DNA of 64,000 nucleotides from Fusobacterium massiliense (GTDB lineage: Bacteria > Fusobacteriota > Fusobacteriia > Fusobacteriales > Fusobacteriaceae). Below the pieces are notes generated by a model. It was not told the origin of the DNA. It was given only the letters and a program-made list of their open reading frames with translations, and searched no databases. Below, one piece after another: positions 7,886-16,872 of this stretch (positions within the stretch are counted from its first letter, which is position 1; every line of letters starts with the position of its first letter). The DNA is taken from positions 186,001 to 250,000 of the forward strand of contig NZ_LT608326.1 in NCBI RefSeq assembly GCF_900095705.1. The letters run 5' to 3'. Position numbers and translations under genes: made by a program.

Positions 7886-9376
7886 CTACACACCATATAT
7901 TTTCCCATATTTTTCTTTTAGATACTCAATATAGTATTTAGGGTTCAACTCTTCTCCTGTAACTTCTTTAATAATTTCAGGAGTATCTTTTAATTTTCCA
8001 TATTTATGAATTTTTGATCCTAACCAATCAGTTATTTTCTTTAATTCTCCATTTTCTAATGCTTTTTCTACATCAAAATCCTTTTTCATAGTATTGTATA
8101 TTTGAGAAGCATAAGCATTTCCTATTGCATAAGATGGGAAATACCCCACCAATCCACAATACCAGTGCACATCTTGCATTAAGCCTTCAGAGTCATTTTT
8201 AGGCTCAATTCCAAGATATTCTTTAACTTTTTCATTCCAAATTTTTGGTAAATCATCTATGGCTATATTTTCAGAAAACATCATTTTTTCTATTTCATAC
8301 CTTATCATAATATGAAGTGAATATGTTAATTCATCAGACTCTACCCTAATAAGTCCTGTTTGAACAGTATTTATTTCTCTCATAAAATCTTCAAATTTTA
8401 TATCCGCTAGGAAAGGATAAAAATTTTGTGCTTTTTTATATAAAGGTTTCCAAAAGTTTATATTTCTTCCAACTAAATTTTCCATAAATCTTGATTGAGA
8501 TTCATGCAATCCCATTGTTCCACCTGTTCCTAACAAAGTATCAATAAGTTCATCTGCAGTTTGTTGCTCATAGATACCATGCCCTGCCTCATGAATTATA
8601 GAAAAAACTGTTGAAAAAGGTAATTGTTTTTTATTGTTTGTTGTTAATCTAACATCATTTTTATTTAAATTTAAAGTAAAAGGATGTTCACTCGTTTCAA
8701 TTAGTCCTTTATCAAAATCAAAGCCAACATAGTCTGCTAAAAATTTAACAAATTTCATTTGTTTTTCTTCATCAACTTCAACATTTAATCTAGTTTTTTC
8801 TTCCAGTTGTTTTTTCTTTTCTTGAATTTTCTTTAAGAAAGGTACAATTTCTTTTTTCAATTCAGCAAAAAATTTGTCTAATTTTTCTGTATCCATTCCT
8901 TTCTCGTAATCATTCAACAATACATCATATAAATTCTTTTCATCTGTTTTTCTGTATTCAGCAAACTTTTTACTAAAATAAAATATTTTTTCAAGTCCCT
9001 CTTTTATAATAGAGAAATCTTTTTTACTCTTTGCTTCTTCCCAAATCCCTTGATTTAAGCTAGTTAATTTTGAATATTCTTCATATTCAGCAGCAGGAAT
9101 TTTCTTCATTCTTTCTATTTCTTTCAATGAAATTTCTATCTCTTTTTTTTCAATATCAGATAAACTTTCTTTATTCTTATTTAAATTTTCAACAAGATTT
9201 ACAAATTCTTCAGATGTAAAAAGATTATACTCTTGCATACTTAGCTCTCCACTTAACTCTGAAAGATAAGCTCTTGATTTTTTAGGAGTTTTTGTTTCTA
9301 AATCCCAGTAAACTAAAGCTAAATTAGCTCCTATTCTATTTTTCTTCTTAACTAATTCTCTAAATTCTTCTCTCAT
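7886..9376 (-). CDS. M32-family metallocarboxypeptidase
   Basis: 496 residues, the usual size for thermostable carboxypeptidase 1 (Taq-type). The zinc motif is HEAGHGIYEQ near residue 265, followed by the M32 signatures GTGGTMGLHESQSRF and HIMIRYEIEKMM and later the IGNAYASQIY segment. It trims C-terminal residues from cytoplasmic peptides. No signal peptide. ATG 9376 follows CAGGAGGAGAA. It stands alone, with hairpin-repeat copy A1 just upstream. Confidence 0.92.
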   Translation of the reverse strand: MREEFRELVKKKNRIGANLALVYWDLETKTPKKSRAYLSELSGELSMQEYNLFTSEEFVNLVENLNKNKESLSDIEKKEIEISLKEIERMKKIPAAEYEEYSKLTSLNQGIWEEAKSKKDFSIIKEGLEKIFYFSKKFAEYRKTDEKNLYDVLLNDYEKGMDTEKLDKFFAELKKEIVPFLKKIQEKKKQLEEKTRLNVEVDEEKQMKFVKFLADYVGFDFDKGLIETSEHPFTLNLNKNDVRLTTNNKKQLPFSTVFSIIHEAGHGIYEQQTADELIDTLLGTGGTMGLHESQSRFMENLVGRNINFWKPLYKKAQNFYPFLADIKFEDFMREINTVQTGLIRVESDELTYSLHIMIRYEIEKMMFSENIAIDDLPKIWNEKVKEYLGIEPKNDSEGLMQDVHWYCGLVGYFPSYAIGNAYASQIYNTMKKDFDVEKALENGELKKITDWLGSKIHKYGKLKDTPEIIKEVTGEELNPKYYIEYLKEKYGKIYGV

Positions 9377-9390
9377 TTCTCCTCCTGGTA

Positions 9391-9516
9391 TTAAATAAAG
9401 TCTCTTGATAGCCGTATGAGTTCTACGAACTCAATGAGCACAGGCTCTTCGAACTAAATATACGGACGTCAGAGACTGATTTTTGCTATTTAATTTTATA
9501 CTTTCCTATAAAAATA
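9391..9516 (+). repeat. dispersed hairpin element, copy A1
   Basis: Copy of the intergenic family. The order is AAATAAAGTCTCTTGA arm, loop with GAGCTC-like centre, CGGACGTCAGAGACT arm, then the AT-rich tail ending CTTTCCTATAAAAATAAA. It sits in the leader region of the M32 gene. Confidence 0.9.
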
Positions 9517-9585
9517 AAGTCCCTTGAAATGCACAGTTATTTTTAAAAAATATCTAAGTAAGTCCATACTACTTTCAAGGGATTT
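9513..9585 (-). terminator. terminator of the D-Ala-D-Ala carboxypeptidase gene
   Basis: TCCCTTGAAA (9520-9529) pairs with TTTCAAGGGA (9573-9582). Read on the minus strand it is followed by CTTTATTTTT. Confidence 0.55.
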
Positions 9586-9590
9586 TTATT

Positions 9591-10880
9591 TTATCTATTC
9601 AAATAATTCTTTTTATAGGTATCAAGAACTTCTAAAACAACTCCATCTCTTGCCTTATAAGTTTCTCCTCCCATAACAACAATTATAACATCTTTTCCAT
9701 TTACTTTACTAGCAACACTTATATTATATTTTGCTTCCTTATGATATCCCGTTTTTATACCATAAATTCCTTCTTCTCCCAATAAGTGGTTTCTATTTCT
9801 TATCTTTATTTTTCCATTATGTATTGTTGTTGAAGTAATTCCTGCTATTTCTAAGTATTTTTTATATTTTAAAGCTTCTATTGACAATTTATAAATACCT
9901 TTTGCTGTTCCTTCATCCATTGGTTGCTTAGTCACTCTTGTAGGTAATCCTGCTGGAGTGTAGTAACTTATTTCATTTGATAAACCTAAACTATCAAGTT
10001 TTGCATTCATTTTTTTCACAAAATTACTAACACTACCTTTCCCGACATATTCGGCTATTGCATAAGTTGCATTATTTGCTGAATATATTGCCGAAGCTTT
10101 TATTAAATCTTCTAAAGTAAATACTTGCCCAGCTTTCAATGGTATTCCACTACCACCGTATCTTAAAGGATTTTTACTTATTGTTACTTCATCTGTTAGT
10201 GATATATTTCCTGCATTTATCTCATCAAATGTAACTAAAAGTGTCATAATTTTTGTTACGGAAGCAAGAGGATATTTTATATTAGCATCTTTTGAAAAAA
10301 TAATATTTCCTTTTAAATCTCCTATCAATACAGACCTAAAATTATCAGGTAATTCCCATTCAACACCATTGTGATGATACTTAGTTCTTGTAACTTCTTT
10401 CTTATCTTCATTTGGATTTTCAGGTTCTTCTAAAGCTAAAGGCTCCTTTTTATATATATCTAAAGATTTTGTTTGAGCTTTTATTTCATTTTTCTTGTTA
10501 GTTTCTGTTTTTTCATTTTTTATTTTTTTAGAAACATTTTCAATTTTTGACTTAGAAAAAATAGGAAGAGCTTTTCTTACAGCTTCTTTTTTTTCTTTTT
10601 TAGTAAGTTCTTTAGTTACTATTTCTTTTACTTTTTCTAGTTTTTTTATTTCTTCAATTTTTACTTCGTTTTTTATCTCTCTATCTTCAATTATTTTCTT
10701 TACTTCTTTTATTTCAACATTCTCAAGTTTAGGTTCTTCCTTTTTAAAATTTTGATCCAAAATATTATTAGAATAATCTTCTAAAGTTGTAATTTCTTGG
10801 ATTTCGTTAGAAAAAACATCTAAAGAAATAGTAGTTGATAATAACATTACCATTGATAAAACTTTAAATTTTTGATACAT
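9591..10880 (-). CDS. D-alanyl-D-alanine carboxypeptidase (S11, PBP5-type)
   Basis: 429 residues with an N-terminal signal segment (VLSMVMLLSTTISLDVFS). Three active-site motifs are present: SVTK (about residue 205), SANN and KTGYH. It trims stem-peptide D-Ala in the periplasm. Two oddities: about 140 residues of Lys/Glu-rich sequence lie between the signal and the catalytic domain, and the protein ends soon after the catalytic domain, so the usual C-terminal beta domain and amphipathic anchor are not evident. The leader holds repeat copy A2. Confidence 0.9.
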   Translation of the reverse strand: MYQKFKVLSMVMLLSTTISLDVFSNEIQEITTLEDYSNNILDQNFKKEEPKLENVEIKEVKKIIEDREIKNEVKIEEIKKLEKVKEIVTKELTKKEKKEAVRKALPIFSKSKIENVSKKIKNEKTETNKKNEIKAQTKSLDIYKKEPLALEEPENPNEDKKEVTRTKYHHNGVEWELPDNFRSVLIGDLKGNIIFSKDANIKYPLASVTKIMTLLVTFDEINAGNISLTDEVTISKNPLRYGGSGIPLKAGQVFTLEDLIKASAIYSANNATYAIAEYVGKGSVSNFVKKMNAKLDSLGLSNEISYYTPAGLPTRVTKQPMDEGTAKGIYKLSIEALKYKKYLEIAGITSTTIHNGKIKIRNRNHLLGEEGIYGIKTGYHKEAKYNISVASKVNGKDVIIVVMGGETYKARDGVVLEVLDTYKKNYLNR

Positions 10881-10900
10881 TTTTACTTCTCCTGTTAAAA

Positions 10901-11021
10901 CTTAAATAAAGTCTCTTGACAGCCGTATAAGTTCTACGAGCTCAATGAACACAGGCTCTTCGAACTAATACGGACGTCAGAGACTAATAAGCATTTAATT
11001 TTATACTTTACTATAAAATAA
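10901..11021 (+). repeat. dispersed hairpin element, copy A2
   Basis: Near-consensus copy with AAATAAAGTCTCTTGACAG, inner GAGC/GCTC stem, CGGACGTCAGAGACT and the tail TTATACTTTACTATAAAATA. It lies in the 378-base gap 10881-11258, which also holds copy A3, a promoter and a terminator. Confidence 0.9.
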
Positions 11022-11049
11022 AAAATTTACTTTTATTAAAATGACATCT

Positions 11050-11064
11050 TTCATTATATCACAA
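11050..11064 (-). promoter_or_regulatory. extended -10 promoter for the D-Ala-D-Ala carboxypeptidase gene
   Basis: On the minus strand TGATATAAT (TATAAT at 11053-11058) forms an extended -10 element. No good -35 is visible. The resulting leader of about 165 bases would contain copy A2. Confidence 0.4.
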
Positions 11065-11091
11065 AATATAATTTTTTTTATTTTTTTACTT

Positions 11092-11208
11092 AAAAAAATC
11101 TCCTGACAGCCGTATTACTCTTCCGAGCTCATCGAAATGCTCTCCAGAGTAATACGGACGTCGGAGACTAATTTTTATATTAAATTTATACTTTCCTACA
11201 AAATAAAA
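11092..11208 (+). repeat. dispersed hairpin element, divergent copy A3
   Basis: Same architecture and tail, but the arms differ in a paired way: CTCC/GGAG replaces CTCT/AGAG, and ATTACTC/GAGTAAT replaces the usual AGTTC/GAACT. The inner GAGC/GCTC stem is kept with a different loop. Confidence 0.85.
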
Positions 11209-11214
11209 CAAATA

Positions 11215-11248
11215 AAAAAGTTGCTACAAAATTTATAGCAACTTTTCT
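11215..11248 (-). terminator. terminator of nifS-nifU
   Basis: AAAAGTTGCTA pairs with TAGCAACTTTT around a 9-base loop. The minus-strand RNA would end in a U run. Confidence 0.8.
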
Positions 11249-11258
11249 TATTCTTTAT

Positions 11259-11636
11259 TTATTTTGCATCTCTTTTTGAAATATAGTCTTCTATTGCCAT
11301 TTTAATAGCTTCTTCTGCTAAAACAGAACAGTGCATTTTTACAGCTGGTAATCCCCCTAAAGCATCAACAACTGCTTTATTTGTTACTTTTAAAGCTTCT
11401 TCAACTGGTTTTCCAATTATCATTTCTGTTGATATAGATGAACTTGCTATTGCCGAAGCACAACCAAAAGTTCTAAATTTTACATCTGTTATAATGTCTT
11501 TATCAACTTTTATAAAGATTTCCATTATATCTCCACAAGACGGGTTTCCAACTTTTCCATATCCATCTGGATTTTCTATTACTCCAACATTTTGTGGATT
11601 CATAAAGTGTTGCATTACTTTTTCTGTATATTGCAT
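11259..11636 (-). CDS. nifU: NifU/IscU-type Fe-S scaffold
   Basis: 125 residues, a single IscU-type domain. The three cluster-ligand cysteines are in GNPSCGD, FGCASAIASSS and MHCSVLAEEA, and the start YTEKVMQHFMNPQNVG is typical. It receives sulfur from the cysteine desulfurase encoded 62 bases upstream and builds Fe-S clusters. Longer NifU C-terminal domains are absent. Confidence 0.93.
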   Translation of the reverse strand: MQYTEKVMQHFMNPQNVGVIENPDGYGKVGNPSCGDIMEIFIKVDKDIITDVKFRTFGCASAIASSSISTEMIIGKPVEEALKVTNKAVVDALGGLPAVKMHCSVLAEEAIKMAIEDYISKRDAK

Positions 11637-11698
11637 TTATAATCATCTCCTCTAATTGTATCTTAACTATTTACTCAACTTCTATAGAATTTAACTAA

Positions 11699-12874
11699 TT
11701 AATTTTTATTATGTTGAAAAGCATTCCATAAAGGAGAAAGTTCTCTCAATTTTGAAATTATTTCAACTAAACACTCTATTGTATAATCTATTTCTTCTTT
11801 TGTATTATATTTTCCTAATGAAAATCTTAAAGTTCCATGAGCAAATTCAGCAGGTATTCCCATTGCTATCAATACATGTGATGGTTGTAAACTGTCTGAA
11901 GAACAAGCTGACCCAGAACTTACTGCTATTCCTTTTAAACTTAAATTAAGTAGCATTGCTTCCCCTTCAAGATATTTAAAAGTAATGCTTGAAGTTCCTG
12001 GTAATCTTTTTGCATTTTTCCCATTTACAACAACTTCTGGAATTCTTTTAACTACTTCTGCTTCAAAATAATCTCTTAATTCCTCTTCTTTTTTCCATTC
12101 TTCTTCCATAGTTTCTGTTGCCATTTGTAAAGCTTTAGCCATTCCAACTATATATGGAACATTAGAAGTTCCTGGTCTTCTTTTAGATTCTTGGTTTCCA
12201 CCTGTTAAAACTTTACCTAAACGAACACCATCTCTTTTATATAATACTCCTATTCCTTTTGGAGCATAAAATTTATGCCCTGAAAATGATAATAAATCTA
12301 TTCCAATTTTTTCAGGATAGATAGGTAATTTCCCCATAGTTTGAACTGCATCAACATGTAATATTATTTTGTGTTCTTTTGTTATTTTTGCAATTTCTTC
12401 TATCGGTTGAAAAGTTCCAACTTCATTATTTGCATGCATAACACTAACAAGTATTGTATCTTCCCTCAATGCTTTTTTAAATTCATCTATTTTAATGACA
12501 CCATTTTCATCAACAGGTATTACAGAAATTTCAAAACCGTCTTGTATTAAGTCCACAAAAGTATTTTTTACTGCTGGATGCTCAATAGAAGTTGTAATTA
12601 TATGTTTCCCTCTATGTTTATATGCTCTAGTTATTCCTCTGATTGCCATATTATCAGATTCACTTCCAGATGCAGTAAAAATTATTTCACTTGGATTTGC
12701 TTTCAATATATCTGCTATTATTTTTCTTGATTCTGTTACAGCTTTTCCAGTTTCAGTTGCAAATAAATGCATGCTGAATGGGTTACCATAATATTCAGAA
12801 AAATAAGGTATCATTGCTTCAACTACTTTTTCATCAACTTTTGTTGTTGCGTTGTTATCTAAATAAACTTTCAT
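11699..12874 (-). CDS. nifS: cysteine desulfurase (NifS/IscS)
   Basis: 391 residues. It starts MKVYLDNNATTKVDEKVV; the PLP lysine is in SFSGHKFYAPKGIG, and the active cysteine is in SSGSACSSDSLQPSH. It supplies sulfur to the NifU scaffold encoded next downstream. A good promoter lies at 12909-12937. No IscR-type regulator gene is present nearby. Confidence 0.95.
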   Translation of the reverse strand: MKVYLDNNATTKVDEKVVEAMIPYFSEYYGNPFSMHLFATETGKAVTESRKIIADILKANPSEIIFTASGSESDNMAIRGITRAYKHRGKHIITTSIEHPAVKNTFVDLIQDGFEISVIPVDENGVIKIDEFKKALREDTILVSVMHANNEVGTFQPIEEIAKITKEHKIILHVDAVQTMGKLPIYPEKIGIDLLSFSGHKFYAPKGIGVLYKRDGVRLGKVLTGGNQESKRRPGTSNVPYIVGMAKALQMATETMEEEWKKEEELRDYFEAEVVKRIPEVVVNGKNAKRLPGTSSITFKYLEGEAMLLNLSLKGIAVSSGSACSSDSLQPSHVLIAMGIPAEFAHGTLRFSLGKYNTKEEIDYTIECLVEIISKLRELSPLWNAFQHNKN

Positions 12875-12908
12875 ATAAAATTCATCTCCCTAATAATTTC
12901 TATAAATA

Positions 12909-12937
12909 TATATACCATTCTTTAGCATTTTTGTCAA
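12909..12937 (-). promoter_or_regulatory. nifS-nifU promoter
   Basis: Minus strand: -35 TTGACA (12932-12937), 17-base spacer, -10 TATATA (12909-12914). Confidence 0.7.
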
Positions 12938-12945
12938 GAAATAAT

Positions 12946-13602
12946 TTAGACTTTTTTAGTTATGTTTAATAACTTTTTCCCATATTCACAATAGTCTACT
13001 ATCTCACAAGCAGAACATTTTGGTCTTCTTGCAATACAAGTTGCTCTTCCATGTAAAATAATATAATGAGAAAAATCTATCCAAGATTCTCTAGGAACTA
13101 TTTTCATAAGTTCACGTTCTATTTTTATAGGGTCTTCACTTTTCACAAGTCCTATTAAATTTGTAATTCTTCTAACATGCGTATCTACAGTAATTCCATC
13201 AGCTAATCCCCAAATTTCTCCTCTTACAACATTTGCTGTTTTCCTTCCAACTCCAGCAAGCTCTGTAAGTTGATCCATACCTTGTGGAATTTCTCCCTTA
13301 TATTTTTCTAACAATTGTTGACTACATTTTTGAATATTCTTAGCCTTATTTCTAAAAAAACCAGTAGTTTTTATATATTCCTCTATTTTTTCTAAAGGCA
13401 TATAAGCAAAATCTTCTGGTTTATTAACATATTTAAACATTTCTTCTGTAACAATATTAACTCTTTTATCTGTACATTGTGCAGAAAGAATAACAGCAAC
13501 TAGAAGTTCAAAAGGAGTTTGATAGTTTAAAGCACACTTTGGTTTCCCAAACTTTTTCTCTAATTCAATTAAAATTTTTTTTACTTTTTCCTTTTTTGTC
13601 AT
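12946..13602 (-). CDS. nth: endonuclease III
   Basis: 218 residues, standard length. It is a bifunctional DNA glycosylase/AP lyase for oxidised pyrimidines. Visible are the helix-hairpin-helix LTELAGVGRKTANVV with its catalytic lysine, the aspartate of ITVDTHVRR, and the C-terminal [4Fe-4S] cysteines in CIARRPKCSACEIVDYC. Start ATG 13602 follows AGAGG. The nifS-nifU promoter begins just after its stop, so the genes look separately transcribed. Confidence 0.95.
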   Translation of the reverse strand: MTKKEKVKKILIELEKKFGKPKCALNYQTPFELLVAVILSAQCTDKRVNIVTEEMFKYVNKPEDFAYMPLEKIEEYIKTTGFFRNKAKNIQKCSQQLLEKYKGEIPQGMDQLTELAGVGRKTANVVRGEIWGLADGITVDTHVRRITNLIGLVKSEDPIKIERELMKIVPRESWIDFSHYIILHGRATCIARRPKCSACEIVDYCEYGKKLLNITKKV

Positions 13603-13656
13603 TGTATCCTCTTAATTATATCAATTTTTATTTTTAAAATTAACGTATAGAAATAG

Positions 13657-13770
13657 TTAAATAAAGCCTCTTGATAGCCGTATTAGTTCTGTGAGTTCAA
13701 AGAATATAGGTTCGACTAATACGGACATCAGAGAGTACTTTCACTATTTAATTTTATAATTGCCTGTAAT
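13657..13770 (+). repeat. dispersed hairpin element, degenerate copy A4
   Basis: AAATAAAGCCTCTTGATAG arm, shortened loop, ACTAATACGGACATCAGAGA arm and an eroded tail. It fills most of the gap between nth and the acetyltransferase gene. Confidence 0.75.
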
Positions 13771-13785
13771 TTTTTCTATAACTCA

Positions 13786-14283
13786 CTATAAATATTTAAT
13801 AAAAACTTGATATTCAAGTCCATCTTTTCCAATTTCTACTTCATTTTGTAAAGTGAAACCTAAATCTATAAATATTTTTTTTGAAATAGAATTTTCTTCT
13901 AAAATATTAGCTTGTATCTTTTCTATATTTTTTTTATTATGAGTTAAAAATTCTAATATACCTAAATCTAAAATACTTTTAGAATATTTTTTACCACGAA
14001 AATTTTTATTAACATAAATACTGACAAGGGCTTTATCTTCTAAAAGTTGATAACTTGTTAAGCCAACAAATTCATCTGAATCATTTTCAAAAATATAAAT
14101 TAAATATTCTTCAGAAGAAAGATGAGATCTATACCATTTATCATGATTTTTATGTACTTCTTTTTGTTTTTCTATGCTTTTAAAATACTTATTCACAAAA
14201 TCTAAGTGTAAATTTTTATACACAGTCTCAATGTCTTCTTCTTTCATTTTTCTTACTTTGAATCTGATCAAAAATACCACCAC
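13786..14283 (-). CDS. GNAT-family acetyltransferase
   Basis: Up to 165 residues with an N-acetyltransferase fold: an N-terminal KVRKMKEEDIETVYKNL, a middle strand ALVSIYVNKNFRGKKYSKSI holding the acetyl-CoA loop, and a late NSISKKIFIDLGF. The frame opens with GTG 14283, five bases after the tyrS stop; a TTG at 14271, giving MIRFKVRKM, is an equally good start. Probably co-transcribed with tyrS. Substrate unknown. Confidence 0.75.
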   Translation of the reverse strand: MVVFLIRFKVRKMKEEDIETVYKNLHLDFVNKYFKSIEKQKEVHKNHDKWYRSHLSSEEYLIYIFENDSDEFVGLTSYQLLEDKALVSIYVNKNFRGKKYSKSILDLGILEFLTHNKKNIEKIQANILEENSISKKIFIDLGFTLQNEVEIGKDGLEYQVFIKYL

Positions 14284-14288
14284 TATCT

Positions 14289-15497
14289 CTATTTTTTCAC
14301 TATATTAAAAAATTTCTTTTTCCCCATTTTTAGAAGTCCTAAAGTTTCTGAGCTTAGTAAAAACTTAACATCACTAATTTTTTCATCATTCAATGACATT
14401 CCATTTTGTTCTATAAGTCTTCTTCCTTCACTCTTAGTCTTTAATATTTTTCTTTCAACTAATATATCTAAAAGTTCTTTAGAAAAATCATCTTCTGTAA
14501 TTTCTATTTTTGGAGCATTTTCTAAATTATTTCCTCCACCAAAAAGAGCTTCTGTTGCTTCTTTAGCTTTTTTAGCTTCCTCTTCTCCATGAATAATTTT
14601 TGTAATTTCATAAGCTAAAACTTTTTTAGCTTCATTTATTTCAGCATCTTTTAGTGCTCCTAATCTTCTAACTTCATCCATAGGTAAAAATGTAAGAAGA
14701 GCTAAACATTTTTCAACATCTTGATCATCTACATTTCTCCAATATTGATAAAATTCATATGGACTAGTCTTTTTAGGGTCAAGCCATAATGCACCTTTTG
14801 CTGTTTTTCCCATCTTTTTACCTTCACTATTTGTTAGTAAAGTACAAGTCATAGCATAAGCTTGTTTTCTATCTTTTCTTCTTATAAGTTCAACCCCTGC
14901 TATCATATTTGACCATTGGTCATCTCCACCAAGTTGCATAGTACAATTATATTTTCTATTTAACACATGGAAATCATAAGCTTGCATTATCATATAGTTG
15001 AACTCTAAAAATGATAATCCATTTTCCATTCTCGATTTGTAACATTCAGCTGCAAGCATTCTGTTAACAGAAAAATGCTCTCCAACATCTCTTAAAAATT
15101 CAAGATAATTTAAATTTCTCAACCAATCAGCATTATTTACAAGTATAGCTTTTCCCTCTGAAAAATCTATAAATTTTTCCATTTGTTTTTTTATACAATC
15201 AACATTGTGATCTATAGTTTCAACTGTCATCATAGTTCTCATATCTGATCTTCCACTCGGATCTCCTATCATTCCAGTTCCACCACCAGCAAGTGCTATC
15301 GGTCTATGCCCATGTTGTTGCATATGAGCCATAAACATCATAGCTATAAAATGCCCAACATGTAAACTATCAGCTGTTGGATCAAAACCTATATAAAAAG
15401 TAACTTTTTCTTTTCCTAAGATTTCTCTCATTTCCTCTTCATGAGTGAATTGTTTTAAATATCCTCTTTCCATAAGGACGTCATATACATTCGCCAT
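14289..15497 (-). CDS. tyrS: tyrosyl-tRNA synthetase
   Basis: 402 residues. Class I signatures are HVGHF (HIGH-type) near residue 42 and KKMGKT (KMSKS-type) near residue 230; the C-terminal S4-like domain carries the [17 protein letters not shown] motif. It charges tRNA-Tyr. No T-box fits in the 64-base gap upstream, which holds an ordinary promoter. Confidence 0.96.
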   Translation of the reverse strand: MANVYDVLMERGYLKQFTHEEEMREILGKEKVTFYIGFDPTADSLHVGHFIAMMFMAHMQQHGHRPIALAGGGTGMIGDPSGRSDMRTMMTVETIDHNVDCIKKQMEKFIDFSEGKAILVNNADWLRNLNYLEFLRDVGEHFSVNRMLAAECYKSRMENGLSFLEFNYMIMQAYDFHVLNRKYNCTMQLGGDDQWSNMIAGVELIRRKDRKQAYAMTCTLLTNSEGKKMGKTAKGALWLDPKKTSPYEFYQYWRNVDDQDVEKCLALLTFLPMDEVRRLGALKDAEINEAKKVLAYEITKIIHGEEEAKKAKEATEALFGGGNNLENAPKIEITEDDFSKELLDILVERKILKTKSEGRRLIEQNGMSLNDEKISDVKFLLSSETLGLLKMGKKKFFNIVKK

Positions 15498-15529
15498 TTT
15501 ATCCCCCTAAAAATTTTAATTCTAGTATA

Positions 15530-15558
15530 ATTATATAAGTAAGTTTATTATATTTCAA
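15530..15558 (-). promoter_or_regulatory. tyrS promoter
   Basis: Minus strand: -35 TTGAAA (15553-15558), 17-base spacer, -10 TATAAT (15530-15535). Confidence 0.65.
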
Positions 15559-15561
15559 TTT

Positions 15562-16842
15562 TTATTTTGTTTTTTCATCTTTTATAAAATAACAACAAAA
15601 TCCTACCACTACTGATGGAACTAACCATGGTAAACCTAAATCTATAAGTGGTAATGAATTATAAATATTTGTAATCATTGCAGGCATAGTAACTCCTGTA
15701 ACACTTATTCCTTCATATAACCCAATCAAACCTGTTACAAGTGTAACCCCTTTGAATACATTTGCATTTTTTATGTTGAATAGATTTATGATTATAAGTC
15801 CTATACTTATTGGATATAAAAGTACAAGTATAGGCACAGAAATTTTTATAATTTGATTAACACCTAATATTGCAAATATAAACCCAATTGCTGTTGTTAT
15901 TATAACAAGTTTTTCATAAGAAATTTTTAAAAATCCACTAAAATATTCAGAAACTGTAACTATAAGTCCTATAGATGTTGTAAGACAAGCTCCAGCAACA
16001 CAGATAGCTAGGATTAAATATCCAATTTTTCCTAATAAAGTTATAGATAATTTTACTAATAAATCTGTTTTTTCAGCTCCAGCAATTAACTCATATGATC
16101 CAAAAGTTGCACCTATATATGAAAGTCCTGTATAAACTATTGCAAGACCAACTGCTGCAATAAGTCCAACTTTTAGCAAAAATGAAAATTCTTGTTTTTT
16201 TGTAAGTTCTTTTCCATTGTTTACAGCATTTAAAATAACTGTTGAAAACACAATTCCTGCCAATGCGTCCATAGTTTGATATCCTTCAATAAATCCTTTT
16301 TTGAAAGGTAGTTCAAATACTTTAGTGGCAACTTCTTGATCATTAAAAAATACACCTTTTGCCAAAATTATAAATAAAACTATAAGTAATATTGGTGTTA
16401 ATATTTTCCCTATTCTATCAACAACTTTTGATGATTTTAACGAGAACATCAATGCTAATAAGAAATATATTATCAAATAAACATATTTCATTGTTTGTGA
16501 AGTAAATCCTGCATGGAAGAAAGTTACTTCATACGCTGTTGCACCTGTTCTTGGTAGTGCTAATAATGGGCCTATTGATAAAATTAAAGCTATACCATAC
16601 ACTCTTGCAAATAAAGGACTAACCTTATTTGAAAAATCATCTAATTTTTTCCCAGCATTAGCTGAAGCAATTATGGCAATCAATGGGAATCCAACTGCTG
16701 TTAAAATAAAAGCAAAAACTGCTATTCCCCAGTTGTTACCTAAATCATATCCTAGCATAGGTGGAAATATTAAATTCCCTGCCCCAAATAACATTGCAAA
16801 CAAAGCAAACCCAGATGTTATTACATCCATTATACTATACAT
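15562..16842 (-). CDS. brnQ: branched-chain amino acid carrier (LIVCS family)
   Basis: 426 residues from ATG 16842, preferred over the upstream ATGs because GGAAGGAG directly precedes it. The N-terminus (GFALFAMLFGAGNLIFPPMLG) is the family signature, followed by about 12 hydrophobic segments. It imports Leu/Ile/Val with Na+ or H+. It follows the ExoIII fusion gene at a short distance on the same strand and may be co-transcribed with it. Confidence 0.92.
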   Translation of the reverse strand: MYSIMDVITSGFALFAMLFGAGNLIFPPMLGYDLGNNWGIAVFAFILTAVGFPLIAIIASANAGKKLDDFSNKVSPLFARVYGIALILSIGPLLALPRTGATAYEVTFFHAGFTSQTMKYVYLIIYFLLALMFSLKSSKVVDRIGKILTPILLIVLFIILAKGVFFNDQEVATKVFELPFKKGFIEGYQTMDALAGIVFSTVILNAVNNGKELTKKQEFSFLLKVGLIAAVGLAIVYTGLSYIGATFGSYELIAGAEKTDLLVKLSITLLGKIGYLILAICVAGACLTTSIGLIVTVSEYFSGFLKISYEKLVIITTAIGFIFAILGVNQIIKISVPILVLLYPISIGLIIINLFNIKNANVFKGVTLVTGLIGLYEGISVTGVTMPAMITNIYNSLPLIDLGLPWLVPSVVVGFCCYFIKDEKTK

Positions 16843-16872
16843 TTTTTCTCCTTCCATTCTATTCATTTAAGT

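Noticed and set aside
15498-15561. T-box leader for tyrS
   Set aside because: The gap is only 64 bases and contains a normal promoter with no T-box sequence.
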